A DNA stretch of 64,000 nt from contig NC_064676.1 of assembly GCF_023278565.1 (NCBI RefSeq), positions 3,472,001-3,536,000 on the forward strand, in the 5' to 3' direction. The notes under the pieces are model-generated. The model did not search any database, was not told the DNA's origin, and worked only from the letters and a program-made list of their open reading frames with translations. Origin of the DNA: Colletotrichum lupini. Taxonomy: Eukaryota > Ascomycota > Sordariomycetes > Glomerellales > Glomerellaceae. This document shows positions 23,739 to 35,438 of the stretch, in pieces. Position numbers and translations under genes: made by a program. Within the stretch, counting starts at the first letter, position 1. Each line of letters starts with the position of its first letter.

Positions 23739-25965
23739 TTATGTCAACACTAGAGTTTCTAGTTCGATACCCCTTTTCTGTATAGCGTCTACCGACATCC
23801 TTGGATCATTAACACTGATGCGCCCATCATTCTTGTTCTTGAACACGAAGGGCGGCAAAAAGGGATCGATTGACGCCACCTCTTCCCAGTCAAGAGGCAA
23901 TGAACCGAGCCTCACATCAGTCTTCATAAGCTCACGCGTCTCGGTGTTGATGAAATACGGCATCGCCCAACCTTTGGTGACGGGAAGCGCATCTTTCCAC
24001 GGCGGCTTTAGAGGTGGCTTCAAGGCCTCGCCGAGCATTAGCCCATGAACGAAACACGGCCCAACGACCTCGTATCGGCCGGGATCTCCAGGCCGTAGAA
24101 TCATTGGGAAGTCGCATCCAAGAATCACAGCAACTTGATCGCCTAGTTCTAGAGGTTAACCTCACACGATCGAAAGTGATTGGCTACCTTGGAGGTAAGT
24201 CTTGAGATGGAGGGGACTCGCCTTCTTGCAGGCCTCTCGCAGAGACACCCATGTACCCTTCCGTAGTACCAAAGAGACATTCGTTCGCGAAGAAGCAATC
24301 TTTGAATGCCCGCGCTACCTCGCCATCAAGTTTGTCTTTAGATAATGCCGATGTCAACAGCTCGCGAAGCCGTCGGATGGATGGAAGCGGATTATCCCCC
24401 AGAGCTCTGTCGCTGGTCCTACCGCGCACAAGGACTTCGACATATGCATCCATAGAAAGTCCTCCCGAGACGTACTTGTCGTTTTGTGGATCTTTCGGTG
24501 CCCAATCTCGGACCACTTCCATGAGTTGTACGAATGTGCCGTTCAAGTCATCGCTAACACGACTGATGATGGCCACGCGTCTCCCGGTGACTTGTAGATG
24601 GTCAGCCGGCTCGATGAGCTTCACCACAGCACTGGAGCGCGCAGAAGCATAAAATCTTCGAATGCTCAAGTACCCTATGTTGGCACCTTCTACTGGTTGC
24701 TCCAGGTTTGGTACCCACGATGGGCACCCCTCGGGACGCGTCGCTGTGCCGCAATTATTGATCATGTTCAATTTCTGGTAGACGTCATGTTCAGCTAAGA
24801 CGAGCTGTGCAAATGTCTTCCAAGGAGGGAAAGAATAGTCCACCTCGATCTTGGCTACGATTCTGGGATCCATTAAGCCCAAAATTCCGTACACCTTGTC
24901 TCGAGGGTCTGAGCATTGCTGATTCCGCGTCCAGAGTAACAGGTGCTCACACGAAGCGAGCGGCGGTGCCATCAAGCCTCGTGCATATGGGAAGAGACGA
25001 CGCCTAATATCATCTGGCAGCAGACTTGACTTCTGTCGGAGCACCAGTAATGCCTTGCGTACATCGACCCAGGCGATAGCGTCTCGGCCGCATTGAAGCA
25101 CCACACGGTCGCACAAGAGAGCTTCCTGCAGAACCCAGACACGCTCGAACCATGGTCGATGGAGTAGCGAAGATATGGATTTCCAAGTCCTGTCCTTCCA
25201 GGGCAGAGGAACGTCGTCTCGCCACCAATCAAGCTGCTCGGCGTTGGGGGCATCTCCCCACCGATGAGAAATCACATATTCCACCTGTTTACTGAAATAC
25301 TCCAAGTTCTCCAGCGCATGTTTGCTGTCCTCAAACTCGGAGCCCAACCAGATTATCACCTTTTCGGAAAGTTGGTAAATCTGGCTCATCCGCTTGACTT
25401 GTCGCCCACGCTCTTCAACGTTGGCTTGGTTGATGCAGATGGCATCGATCCACAATGTGCGCGGTTGATCCGCGTATCTAAGATGTCTCAGGGCAGTAGC
25501 TAGATTTTTGCGGATCCTTAACCAGGCTGGCGTGTTGTGAGTACTGGCTGGGTCGGTAATGTGAATGAATTCTTCGTCATTGGCAGTTCCCCAGGAATAG
25601 GATAAGGCCTCATATGGAGGTACGTGCCACGCAAAGATGTCGCTCACAGAATGCTCTGGCATGGCGTATGCTTTCGAATCATATTCGGGATCTGGGTGTT
25701 TCCAAGAATTAGGGATTCCTGAGTGGCGTGGGCTCATGAACAGGTATCGCCCATCCAAAGTTTGATCCACCGTCCAGCCATCTGGAAGAGTTTTCTGCAA
25801 TTCGCTCACAGGCAGCCTTTCGTCCTTGAAAGGTTCCTTTGGCTCGAGAAGTGGATAATGAAGAATGTTGCAGCGCAACTCGTCGCGGTAGCTGCCTGGC
25901 TGCAAGATGACCAGCCTCAAGTCACTTATTGTAGCTTGGAGTTCGGTGTAGACATATGAAGCCAT
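23739..25965 (-). CDS. HET-domain (heterokaryon incompatibility) protein with WW-like segments
   Basis: Heterokaryon-incompatibility-type protein; the HET domain is linked to cell-death reactions on non-self recognition in filamentous ascomycetes. Two exons (25965-24222 and 24142-23739) give 715 residues. HET motifs are YEALSYSWG (about 118-126), LWIDAICINQ (171-180) and VIIWLG, followed by a DPRDKVYGILGL segment and the usual C-terminal GCDFPMILRP...YEVVGPCFVHGLM. Residues about 59-93 resemble a WW domain (LPDGW, then GRYLF, then W88 and HPDP), and the C-terminus has a degenerate second one (YFINTETRE ... TDVR). Start: the reading frame extends 23 codons further up (to 26034), but Met25965 precedes the conserved part directly. 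Its intron is GC-AG. Confidence 0.88.
24143..24221 (-). other. Probable GC-AG intron in the HET gene
   Basis: On the minus strand the donor is AAG|GCGAGT and the acceptor AACTAG|GC. Removing these 79 bp joins GLQEG to DQVAVILGCD in phase, the junction usual for HET proteins. No GT donor nearby restores this frame with any local AG acceptor while keeping the conserved sequence, and without splicing the frame stops within the intron. A branch-like GTTAAC lies close to the acceptor. Confidence 0.75.
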
Positions 25966-26402
25966 TGCAGGCCACCTTATCAAATCCAGATATATTTGAA
26001 GGTCGCTTCTGGCAAAAGAAAAATCAAAGAACAAAGACCTGCTTGATTGAGTGAAACAACATGGAACTGGCAGTCCCCTCAGACAAACAACGGACCAGAC
26101 GATATGTGAGTTTGATGTACTCTACAAGGCTGAGGATGGAGCCGCGGCCTGACATTACGAACATGCGAAAATTCAATATTACTGCGTAATAAAGCAGGGT
26201 ACTTTAGCCGGTTACACAGAGCGGGCACCAATATGCTTTAAGCAGCATGTCATCTGTTGGGTCCCATGGCCTGATCAGTCGGCAGGCTGCATCAGTTATC
26301 GGGGCACAGCAGAAGGCTTCCTATATTGAAACTCCCACTGCCTAACAATACTCGGGGTTGAAGTGTCATCACCAATCACTTGCAAACTATGAATAATTCG
26401 AC
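25966..26402. promoter_or_regulatory. Divergent promoter between the HET and Gfo/Idh/MocA genes
   Basis: 437 bp between two divergent start codons, with no other coding signal. A CCAAT motif lies about 35 bp upstream of the plus-strand start codon. No clear TATA box. Confidence 0.45.
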
Positions 26403-27108
26403 ATGAAAGGGGTAGACGACACCGATTCGCAGAGATTGACGGCTTCGGCGCGAAGAGCATTGAGCTCAGCCGTCCATCGCAAGCCTCGGTTTCTCATCAT
26501 TGGAGCCGGCCGGCGCGGAACCGCCTACGCTTCTGCAGTACGACGAGAGAGGCTGCCAGCCATCATTGCGGCGGTTGCAGAACCTGTACAATCGACACGG
26601 ATTTCGTTTGGCAAGAAACATGTTTGGGATGACGGGGCACCACGAGAGGACCAGAGTTTCGACTCGTGGCAGGACTTTCTCGACTATGAGAGTAAGCGAC
26701 GGCGAGCCGAAGCTTCTGGAGAGAAAGTCTATGCGGGTATTGATGGTATCATTGTCTGCACTCAGGACCAAACACACAAAGAGATCCTGCAAGCCTTTGG
26801 ACCACTCAAACTTCACGTCTTGAGCGAGGAGCCGATTGCAACATCTCTACAGGACTGCCAGGATATATACGTCAGCCTCGGCGGTGCAACACCGGAAACA
26901 ATTTTTTCAACCGGTCATGTTCTACGATACAGCCCTCACAACATGCTTTTGAGGAAACTTCTCTTAGAAGACAGGGTGATCGGGGAGGTTATATCTGTGG
27001 AGCATACAGAGCCAGTTGGCTGGTTCCATTTTTCACATTCGTACGTGCGAGGCAACTGGCAAAAGGAGTCAGTTGCGGCGCCAACACTCCTTTACAAGGC
27101 TTGCCATG
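26403..27108 (+). pseudogene. 5' half of a Gfo/Idh/MocA-family oxidoreductase gene, interrupted by a retrotransposon
   Basis: First 235 codons plus one base of an NAD(P)-dependent oxidoreductase of the Gfo/Idh/MocA family, which typically oxidises or reduces sugars and related polyols. The Rossmann glycine motif GAGRRG is at residues 34-39, and the SEEPIA segment (about 141-146) stands where the family has its EKP motif. The frame is undamaged until the element begins, in the middle of the conserved LLYKACHD motif. The rest of the gene resumes at 34534. As it stands the transcript would run into an antisense LTR and stop within a few codons, so the gene should be inactive. Confidence 0.92.
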
Positions 27109-27313
27109 TGTTAGTATCCCTATTATAGGGTAGTTAATTCGAACCGTAGTTAACGAAGAGATTAATTAAACTATATAAATATTTATGTAGTAGGTATAAA
27201 AAAGAGGTTCTAATTATAGGTTAGGCTAGCTACGATAATTATAAATAGGGCCCTTAATTAGCCCCTATATAATTAGCTATATACTATAGTTAAATTAGAT
27301 TTTTAATTTAATA
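27109..27313 (-). repeat. 3' LTR of copy 1
   Basis: 205 bp, beginning TGTTAGTATCCC as the reverse complement of the LTR end. Strongly RIP-mutated toward its inner side. Confidence 0.9.
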
Positions 27314-30300
27314 TTAACTTTTTTTATTTTTTATTAATTTAACTATTATAGTTAAAAATATAATTCGACCTCGGGCCCGTTTATTAAGTCGTCTCTTTTT
27401 TCCCCTTTTCTTTACTCTTTTTATATAACCTATCCCTTTATTTATATAATAACTTTTTTATTACTTATAAATTACTCTAATCCTTTATTTAGTACTACTT
27501 TTATAAAAGCGTTTACGAGGTTATTTTTATTATTAATTTAACGGATTTTAAGTATCTCGCGCTTTTTATATAATTACCTAAGAGCTATAATATTAATTAT
27601 AAGCCTTTTTCTTTTTGTTATTCCTAATTTAACGAGGTATTTATATAGTAAATAAAAATTAATATAAGTAACTATTAAAATAAATAGAAGGCTAATTCGA
27701 TTAGTAATTTTTTTTAGCGTTATTAAAATTATATAAAAGAGGTTAACGCCGTTAACTATATTATAAACCTCTAATACTAATATACTTCTTATTACCCACT
27801 TATTTTTAGTTAATAAGTAGTAAATTATATTACTATATATAGTAAATTCGCTCTTACTTATACTCTTATTAACTAAGATAATAATATACTTTAATTACGA
27901 AGTAAGGTCGTTATTATTCGTAAATAACTTATTAATAAAGACGTAGAGCTTATTAATTATAAGGTTAATTAGGTAATAAACGAGACCTCGATCGAGATTT
28001 ATTTATTACTACTTAAGCTATTTATTAAGTACCTCGATATTTTATTTAGTTAAATTTATAGCCTACGCTACCTTAGCGTAGTTAAAAGTCGCTTTAAGTT
28101 AATAAATACTTATAATATATACCCCTCGTATAAGCTTAGCCTTATATTACTTTTTAATATTAATTACGTTTAGATTAATAAAGTTAATCTTCTCGCCCTA
28201 CCCCTTTTATTAAAAAACGATAGTTTCCCTTTTAATTATAAGAATCCTATTATTAAATACTAGGGAGGTATTTATTATAAAGACCTCTTTTAGCTTTATT
28301 ACGAAGCCCGCTTTTTAAAGCTCTTTATTCTCTTTTTTTATAAAATTAATATTAAATAAGCCTAATATATTATTAGTTTATATTCCGACGATTTTAAATT
28401 AGTTATTTTTATACTCCGTAATTAATAAGTATAGGTCGTATATAAAAGTAACTATTAATAATTAATTAATATAAAAATCGTAGTATATAGCCTACTAATA
28501 AGTACCCGATTCTACGAGCCTATATAATAGCTTAAGTATTTTAATAATCGTACTTTTTAGGTACTTACTAACTATTTCTTTTAATAAATAGGCTAGGATT
28601 TTCTTTATAAGCCCTATAACTGATTAAGTATAGGCCTAAGTAATATTACGGCTCTAAATCTCGTATCCCTTTTTCTATAGTAATACTATTAGTATTATTA
28701 TTAATTGTTAGTTATAGCGCTATATAGTAGGCAATTATATAAGTAGCGTTGCTTTTTTAACGTTACTATACCCTTAAATTACGTATCTAGACTTCTTATA
28801 TAACTAAAATATTCTTTTTTTTTTAATTTTACGAACTATTCGTAATTTAAATATATAGAGGTTTATATATTCTTTTAGGTCGTATAAGATAAATTAATAG
28901 ACCCCTCGATTACGAAGAGTATTTATTTTAATAAGATTTAATCCTTTATACGGCTTTTTAATAGTTATAATTATACCTTCTTTACGTAGTTTAACTACTA
29001 GCTCGAAATCGGCTTTTTCTTTTATTATATAAAAAGTATTAATTATCTCGTTATTAATAATAAATTATTATATTAGGGCTTACTATTATAGTCTTTTATA
29101 ACGTCTCGCTAGTAGTATTAGTACCCTTTTAGTAATTTCCTTTTCCTCGTTATTTATTAGTACTATTATAACGATTTTATTAAAGATAATTTCTTATACC
29201 TCTATTGCGGGTTATATAGTTTCCCCTAGCTCTTCTTTTTTTTATAAATTAAAAATTACCTCGTTAAGATCTATATAGTACGGTTTAACTACTATAATTA
29301 ATACTTCGAATAGTTAGTTATGATCTCTTCCTAACTATATAAAAGCGCTTGTTAACGGAAATTAATTTATATAGCCTAGCTTATTATTAAGTAATTTCGT
29401 ACTATATTTATATATCCGAATTTAGTAATATATTTAAATTACCCCTTATGTCGGGCTTATTATGCATAGTAATTACCTCGTTAACTTACTTTTTTATACT
29501 TATCTCGCGTAGTACTTATATTACTTTTTTAACTACTTAGGCTCGTTAGCTTATACTTAGTAATAATAGCGAGGCTAAGGTCGTTCTTAAATATATTTTA
29601 AATATTAATAACGTTAGTATAAGTCCGTTAGGCCCTATAATATCGTTATAGTATTTAAGTACTATTTAAAGGCATTTATTATTAATAAAATCCGGATTTT
29701 CCTTTTTAATAATTCTAAATACCCTTTTTAACTACTAATATACCCTTTTTACTTTTTTAATATTATAGTACGCTTTAATAGGTATAACTTTTAGCTATAT
29801 ATTATAAGCTATTATATTATCCCTAAATTTTATTAACTTAAAGCTAGTACTAGCGTCGGTTTTAATACTATCTAGCGGTCCTTAGTATATATTAATCTAG
29901 CTTTTTCGTAGGGCTACTTATATTATTTTTATTTATAAATCCCGGAGGAATTGCCCTATTTAGAAAGATATAACTACGTTAATTATATATAGTACTAGCT
30001 AACTATTTAAATAGAAGATATTAACGACGATTTCTTAGTTAAAATTAAGCTTATTATATAATTTAAATTTAAATTTATATAGGCTCTGCGTATTTATTTA
30101 ATATTAATAATATACTTTTATTAACTACTTTAGCGCCCCTATTTTAATATTATTATTATTTAATTACTTTAAGAGGTTATATAGCCTCGTAACTAATAAG
30201 TACCCGAATTTCTAATATAGTTTTCTAAGCTCACTTTTTATTAAGTAATTAATTAACTTCGTATTATTAGTAAGCTTTATAAACGCATACCTTTATTATT

Positions 30301-33300
30301 ATTTAACTATTTTAAAGTGCTTATTACTAGAGATTTTATTCCTTATATTATTAAATATAATACTTAGTCGATTTATATTTTTTAAATATAAGAGAAATGG
30401 GGTATTAATAAGTAAAATATAGAAAGTTATTGTTCTAAAGTATATTTCTATTTTTATTATACTTAGGGTAACGATTTCCTTACTTAGGCCGAAACTAATC
30501 CTCGTAATACCCGCTATTAACGTATTAAGCGTTATTAATATAATTTTCTATAGCACTTAGAATTACCCTTTTTTTTAATTAACTATTATAATACCTTATT
30601 ATTTAAAATAATCCTATAGAAATTATCTGGGCCGTACCTTTTGCTCGTATAGAATACTTATATAAGCTTAGTATTTAAAAGATTTAAGTAGTATAAAAAG
30701 GACCCCTTTAGCTACCCTTAGATTTACTTAATACTATATTCTTTTTTTTTAAATATTAAGAGAGATAGCGTCTTCTATTTAATTATTAAGAAAATAGGCT
30801 TTAGCCCTATTAAATTTGCCCTTTTAGCTACCTCCGTATTTATTATCTAAGGGACCTTTTTTTATTATTTATAAATAAAAGCCTACTTATTAAGAGCTTT
30901 TATTACTCTCTATTTATTTAGCTTTATATATTTTCTAAAGGCTAATAGAGTAAAAAAAGAGTAGTTAATATTATCGATTTCGTTATAATTTAATTTGTTA
31001 GTATAGGGGGTAAGATCTTCTTTATTTTTTAAATCTTTTATAGGGGGTATATATTTTAAGCTACTACTTTAGCTACTATTACTAAGTTCTATGCCCCCGG
31101 ATTTACCTTTATATATAATAAGGAATTAGTTAAACTAACGAGGGCTAGTTTTATTATTTATTACTCTTAACTTTTTATATTATTTATATAATTTAGTACG
31201 CTCTTCCTTAGAGTGGTTACTTAACTAATTTTTTTTTTTTTATAAATATAGTATTACCTTTTTTATTACCTTATTTATAAGTTAAATCTCTACTTATTTA
31301 AAGAATCTAGGCCTCCTTACTAATAATTACCGTATCTAGCTTTTTTTCCTTTTTTATTATATATTCGATTAACTTAATATTATTAATAAGGGCCGTCGTA
31401 TATTTAGAAATAGGTTTAGCGCAGTATTTTTATTTTAATATTAAAGCTAAATCTTAGCCTCGAGTAGAGCGTCTCGTAGTTTTTAAGTAACTAGTATAGG
31501 GTTATTTTTATTTTTAGTATATACTAAACTATAGTATAAAGATATTTAACTTTTTACTTATTTATCCCCTTATTTAGCTAGGTTTTTACTAGCTTATTAA
31601 TTCAATTAATAAGCTTTTTAAGGATCTTTATTTATAATTTACTTTTTATTATTCTAACTATAAATATAAAAGAAATCGCTCGTAACTTAAATAGGAGCTT
31701 TAGGTTTTTATTATAGGTCTCGAAGCGGCTTCGGATTATATTAATTATACTAAGAAAGTCGTTTCGATCGAGATTACGCACCGCTTTATAATAATAATTA
31801 AAAGCTTTATTTATAAGTACGATATTAATTACTAAATAATATTAGTATTCCCTAATTCTAACTTTTTCGTAATAATTATAAAATATTATTAAGGTTTTTT
31901 ATAAGACCTTATACTTCCCCTTAGAGTATAATATCTCTTTTAGGAAGATCTTTTTAAGGTCTATAAATTGCTTCGTATTTATTATTAGATTTTTAGTATT
32001 TATATACGATCCCTACGTTACTACGTACTATTAATAATTTTAGGTTATTTATTTCTTTTTTTATTAGCTAATTAGCGCTAAATTTCGTATTAGTAGTAGT
32101 AACGAGTTATAAATTAAAATAGGTAGAATTATTAATTATCGTACTTTTAGTATTATATTTTACTCCGGTATATCTTTTTATAACAATAGATCTTTATTAG
32201 TGATTATAGGGAAGAAATCTAGGTTATTTACCTTTTTTTTAAATTCGTTAAAGCGATTATACGCTTTATCGACCTATGCTTAGTTCTATAGTACGAATTC
32301 CTCTTTTATAATTATTATTATTAATATTTCGTATAGCTTTTATAATTATAATTGCGTTAATAATATCCTTTACCTATAAAGGAACTTATTAATTATTTTT
32401 ATAATTTTTAAGCTTACGCCTATAAACTATTCGTTTAGCTAGTAGCTAAGGTCGTTTACGATTTTATAAAATAGAGGTTACTTCTATAGCCCCTTTTTTT
32501 TATAGACCTTAGTTAAATAAATTAATATTATATTAATTTACTTACTATTAGGCTAATCCGTAATTCTATATATTTACGTCCCTTAATAATCCGGGTTAAT
32601 ATTTACTTACTTATAAGGGATTAGGATTCTATTTAAGATCGGGTTTTATCCTCTTTTTTTTTACCTTAACTTGCTAAGGGTTATACTCTAGCTTATACCC
32701 GTATTAATAGTTATTAATATATTTAATTTTAATAAGGATATATTTAATCTACGCACTAGTCGTAATAAATCCGTACTTTTACTACTTAACGAATTTATTA
32801 AGGTTTAAGAGATTTTTATTCTTTCTTACTATTTTATTATTACTCTCGTTTTTATTATTTTTAATAATTACTATTACCTTTTTAAAACGCTAGCTATTAT
32901 ACTTATTAAGATCCTTCCTTTTATTTAGTATAATAAGGTAGGTTTTAATAGTTCCTTTTTATAATAATAATAATAAACGTTTATATTATTATAGAAAGAT
33001 ATAGTAATTAGTCTCGGGATCTTTATTAATTACCGATTTCTACTATCCTATATACTTCTAGCTTCTTAAGCCTCGTACTCTTTATAATCTTTAAATAGCT
33101 TCTTTTTTTAACCTACTTCTTTTAAAGTAGTATTTTATAAAAATAATTAAAAATAGACGCTAGGCGGCTCGTAAAAAAGCTATATAGGCTATTAAGAACT
33201 ATATAAGCCGTTAAGTATAGTTAATAAAGTTAAGCCCTCTTTTTTATAAAATCGTAGATTTTAAAGACTTATTAAAAATGCTTACTTATCGCTCGTATAT

Positions 33301-34323
33301 AGTAAGGTTAAATACTTTAAAGATTTTATTTTTTATAGCCTCTTAGTACCCTATTTTATATTTTTTAAGTAGTTTTTTTCGTAACTTAATTACGGTTAGG
33401 TAATTATTACTTATTAATAATCCTTTTTATTACTTAGTTAATTTTTTAAAATTAGTAATTTCGCGCCGGGAGCTAATATAAAAAGAAGCCCTTTAGCGGC
33501 CCTCTAAAGGATTTTTTTATTTCTTTTAGATCCTCGTTTTTTTAGCATTTTTTTAGGCTAATAATAACTTTAATAAGAGGTTATAAGACTATTTTAGGGT
33601 AGCCGTTTTCTTTTTAAATTAATTTCCGAGATCCGTAATATTCTTAACTTAATATTATTAAGACCTCTAAATTCCCTCCTCTTTTATTAAACCGTTTTTT
33701 ATATTATATTTTTAAATAATACCCGGGGGGTAGTTAAGGGAGCTACGAAGAGGTTATTTAAATTATAAACTTAAGGTTATACTTATAAAATCCTTATAAT
33801 AATAGATTTTTATATATATTATAAATCTCTTAGTTTAATAATTCTTATAAAGTTATTTTTATTATTAAGTAAAAATATTTATATTTAGAGATCCCTTTTT
33901 TTAATTATATAGTACTCTTTTATATTATATTATTAAGCTCGTTCATTGCACTAATTAATTAGGTAAGTAGTTATTACGTAAGTATTTCTTTTTATTAATT
34001 TAACTAGTTAATTTCTAATTATAAGCCGGTTATAGAAAAGTTATTTAGTAAAAAAGCTACTTAGAGTAATAATAAAAGGCTAGTTATTTAAGTAGTTCTA
34101 TTAATTAACATAGTTTAACGTAATAAACGTCGACCTTTCGTAAGTAATAAAGGGCTATAATTATTCGATTTTATATAGTATTTAAGAATCGCCTCTTTTT
34201 TTATTTATTTTTATAAGGTTAATTAATACGAATCTCTTATCCCGTACAGTATTAAGAGGTCGTTTTTTTTATATAATAAGATACCTTACTAATTTATAAT
34301 AGTAAAATTTAACTACTAATTAG

Positions 34324-34528
34324 TATTAGTATCCCTATTATAAAGTAGTTAGTTTGAACCGTAGTTAATAAAGAGATTAATTAAACTATATAAATATTTA
34401 CGTAATAAGTATAAAAAAGAGGTTCTAACCGTAAGTTAGGCTGGCTATAATAATCGTAAATAGGGCCCTTAATTAGCCCCTGCGCAGTCGGCTGTATGCC
34501 GTGGTCGAATTGGACTTCTAATCCGATA
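34324..34528 (-). repeat. 5' LTR of copy 1
   Basis: 205 bp. Its outer third (about 34470-34528) is among the least RIP-altered LTR sequence in the window and can be read directly against the solo LTR. Confidence 0.9.
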
Positions 34529-34533
34529 TTATA

Positions 34534-35438
34534 ATATCGACTTTCTACTGTGGCTGCTCAGCTACAGAACGGATTCTGGTCAACCGGCCCATATGCCCAG
34601 CCTGATTTCCTTAGTTGGCAACCCATTACTCTTTACCCAGCGTCGAAAGCCCAAGGCAGCGGGAAACGCCACGAACTGCTTCTCTTGTCCTCACGAGCAG
34701 AGCTGTGATTGGAGTGCCAAGAAACTGTACCTCGAAAAGCTCTATGACAAGGGAGAACGAGATTGGCCTATTTGTGTTGTTGTTCCTGACATAGAAGATA
34801 TCACTGCTACATTGGGGACAGATCATGGACGTGCCGTCTTGGAAGAGGTTCTCTCTACAGACTACGACGCCTCTACACCAAGGGACATCATCGAGTCCAA
34901 ACAGTGGTACGGTCGTTGTGTCTGGGAGTCAGATAATGATGTTCTTGACGATCAAATTGTCACTCTGACCTGGGATGACGACTCAGGCGCTGTGGGCAAC
35001 GAGGAATTCCCCGACCGCGGTCCGAAGACGGCGATTTTCCATATGGCGGCGTTCACCGAAGCCCAGTCCAAGCGGCGAGGCAAGATCTCGGGCACCCATG
35101 GAGAGATGCAGTACGACAGTAACGAGATCCGAGTCTATACCTTTGATCGATTTCGGGACCCGGGGGCAGCCAAAGTCTTCATCCCGCCAACAGCTTCTGG
35201 CGGTCATGAAGGTGGCGATGGCGGTCTGATGAACAACTTCTCTCGGGCTGTGGAGGCTGTCATTAATGGTGAGCTCAGCGTGGAGCAGGCGCAAGCGAGA
35301 CATGTTGGCTGTACGTTGAAGGAAGCATTCATGAGCCATGCCATGGTCTTTGCTGCGGAAGAAGCCCGACTCGGAAGAAAGATTGTGGATTGGCAAGATT
35401 GGTGGGCAAAATTGGAAAAGAATCTCCTTGGCCGGTGA
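34534..35438 (+). pseudogene. 3' half of the interrupted Gfo/Idh/MocA-family oxidoreductase gene
   Basis: Continuation of the gene that starts at 26403. After the right-hand target duplication the sequence reads IDFLLWLLS, completing the family's KACHDIDFLLWLL motif, and continues open to the stop at 35438. Features include the TQRRKPKAAGNATNC region with Cys residues (CFSCPHEQSC), seen in fungal members of this family, and a C-terminal NFSRAVEAVINGE helix region. Both halves together would encode 536 residues with no other lesion. An internal Met at 34593 gives an apparent separate gene of 281 codons, but it is only the tail of this one and lacks the Rossmann fold. Confidence 0.92.

Larger units (their letters stand above)
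27109..34528 (-). mobile_element. Ty1/copia LTR retrotransposon, copy 1, RIP-mutated, inserted in a host gene
   Basis: 7,420-bp element in minus orientation, with LTRs at 27109-27313 (3' LTR) and 34324-34528 (5' LTR). The inside is extremely AT-rich, with no open frame of useful length. Decayed coding order on the minus strand, matching the forward copies, is integrase (around 29.6-30.0 kb), reverse transcriptase (around 28.1-28.7 kb) and RNase H (around 27.4-28.0 kb), the copia order. Target duplication is CCATG at 27104-27108 on the left. On the right (34529-34533) it reads TTATA, which is CCATG with three RIP-type transitions. Removing the element and one duplication restores the host frame exactly. 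No intact protein can be made from this copy. Confidence 0.95.

Noticed and set aside
27109..34528. Mitochondrial-like DNA insertion, because of extreme AT content
   Set aside because: Paired ~205-bp LTRs, a target duplication and decayed copia integrase, reverse transcriptase and RNase H show a RIP-mutated retrotransposon.
34593..35438. Separate 281-residue gene starting at Met34593
   Set aside because: In-frame sequence upstream back to 34534 continues the oxidoreductase begun at 26403; it is the second half of an interrupted gene.
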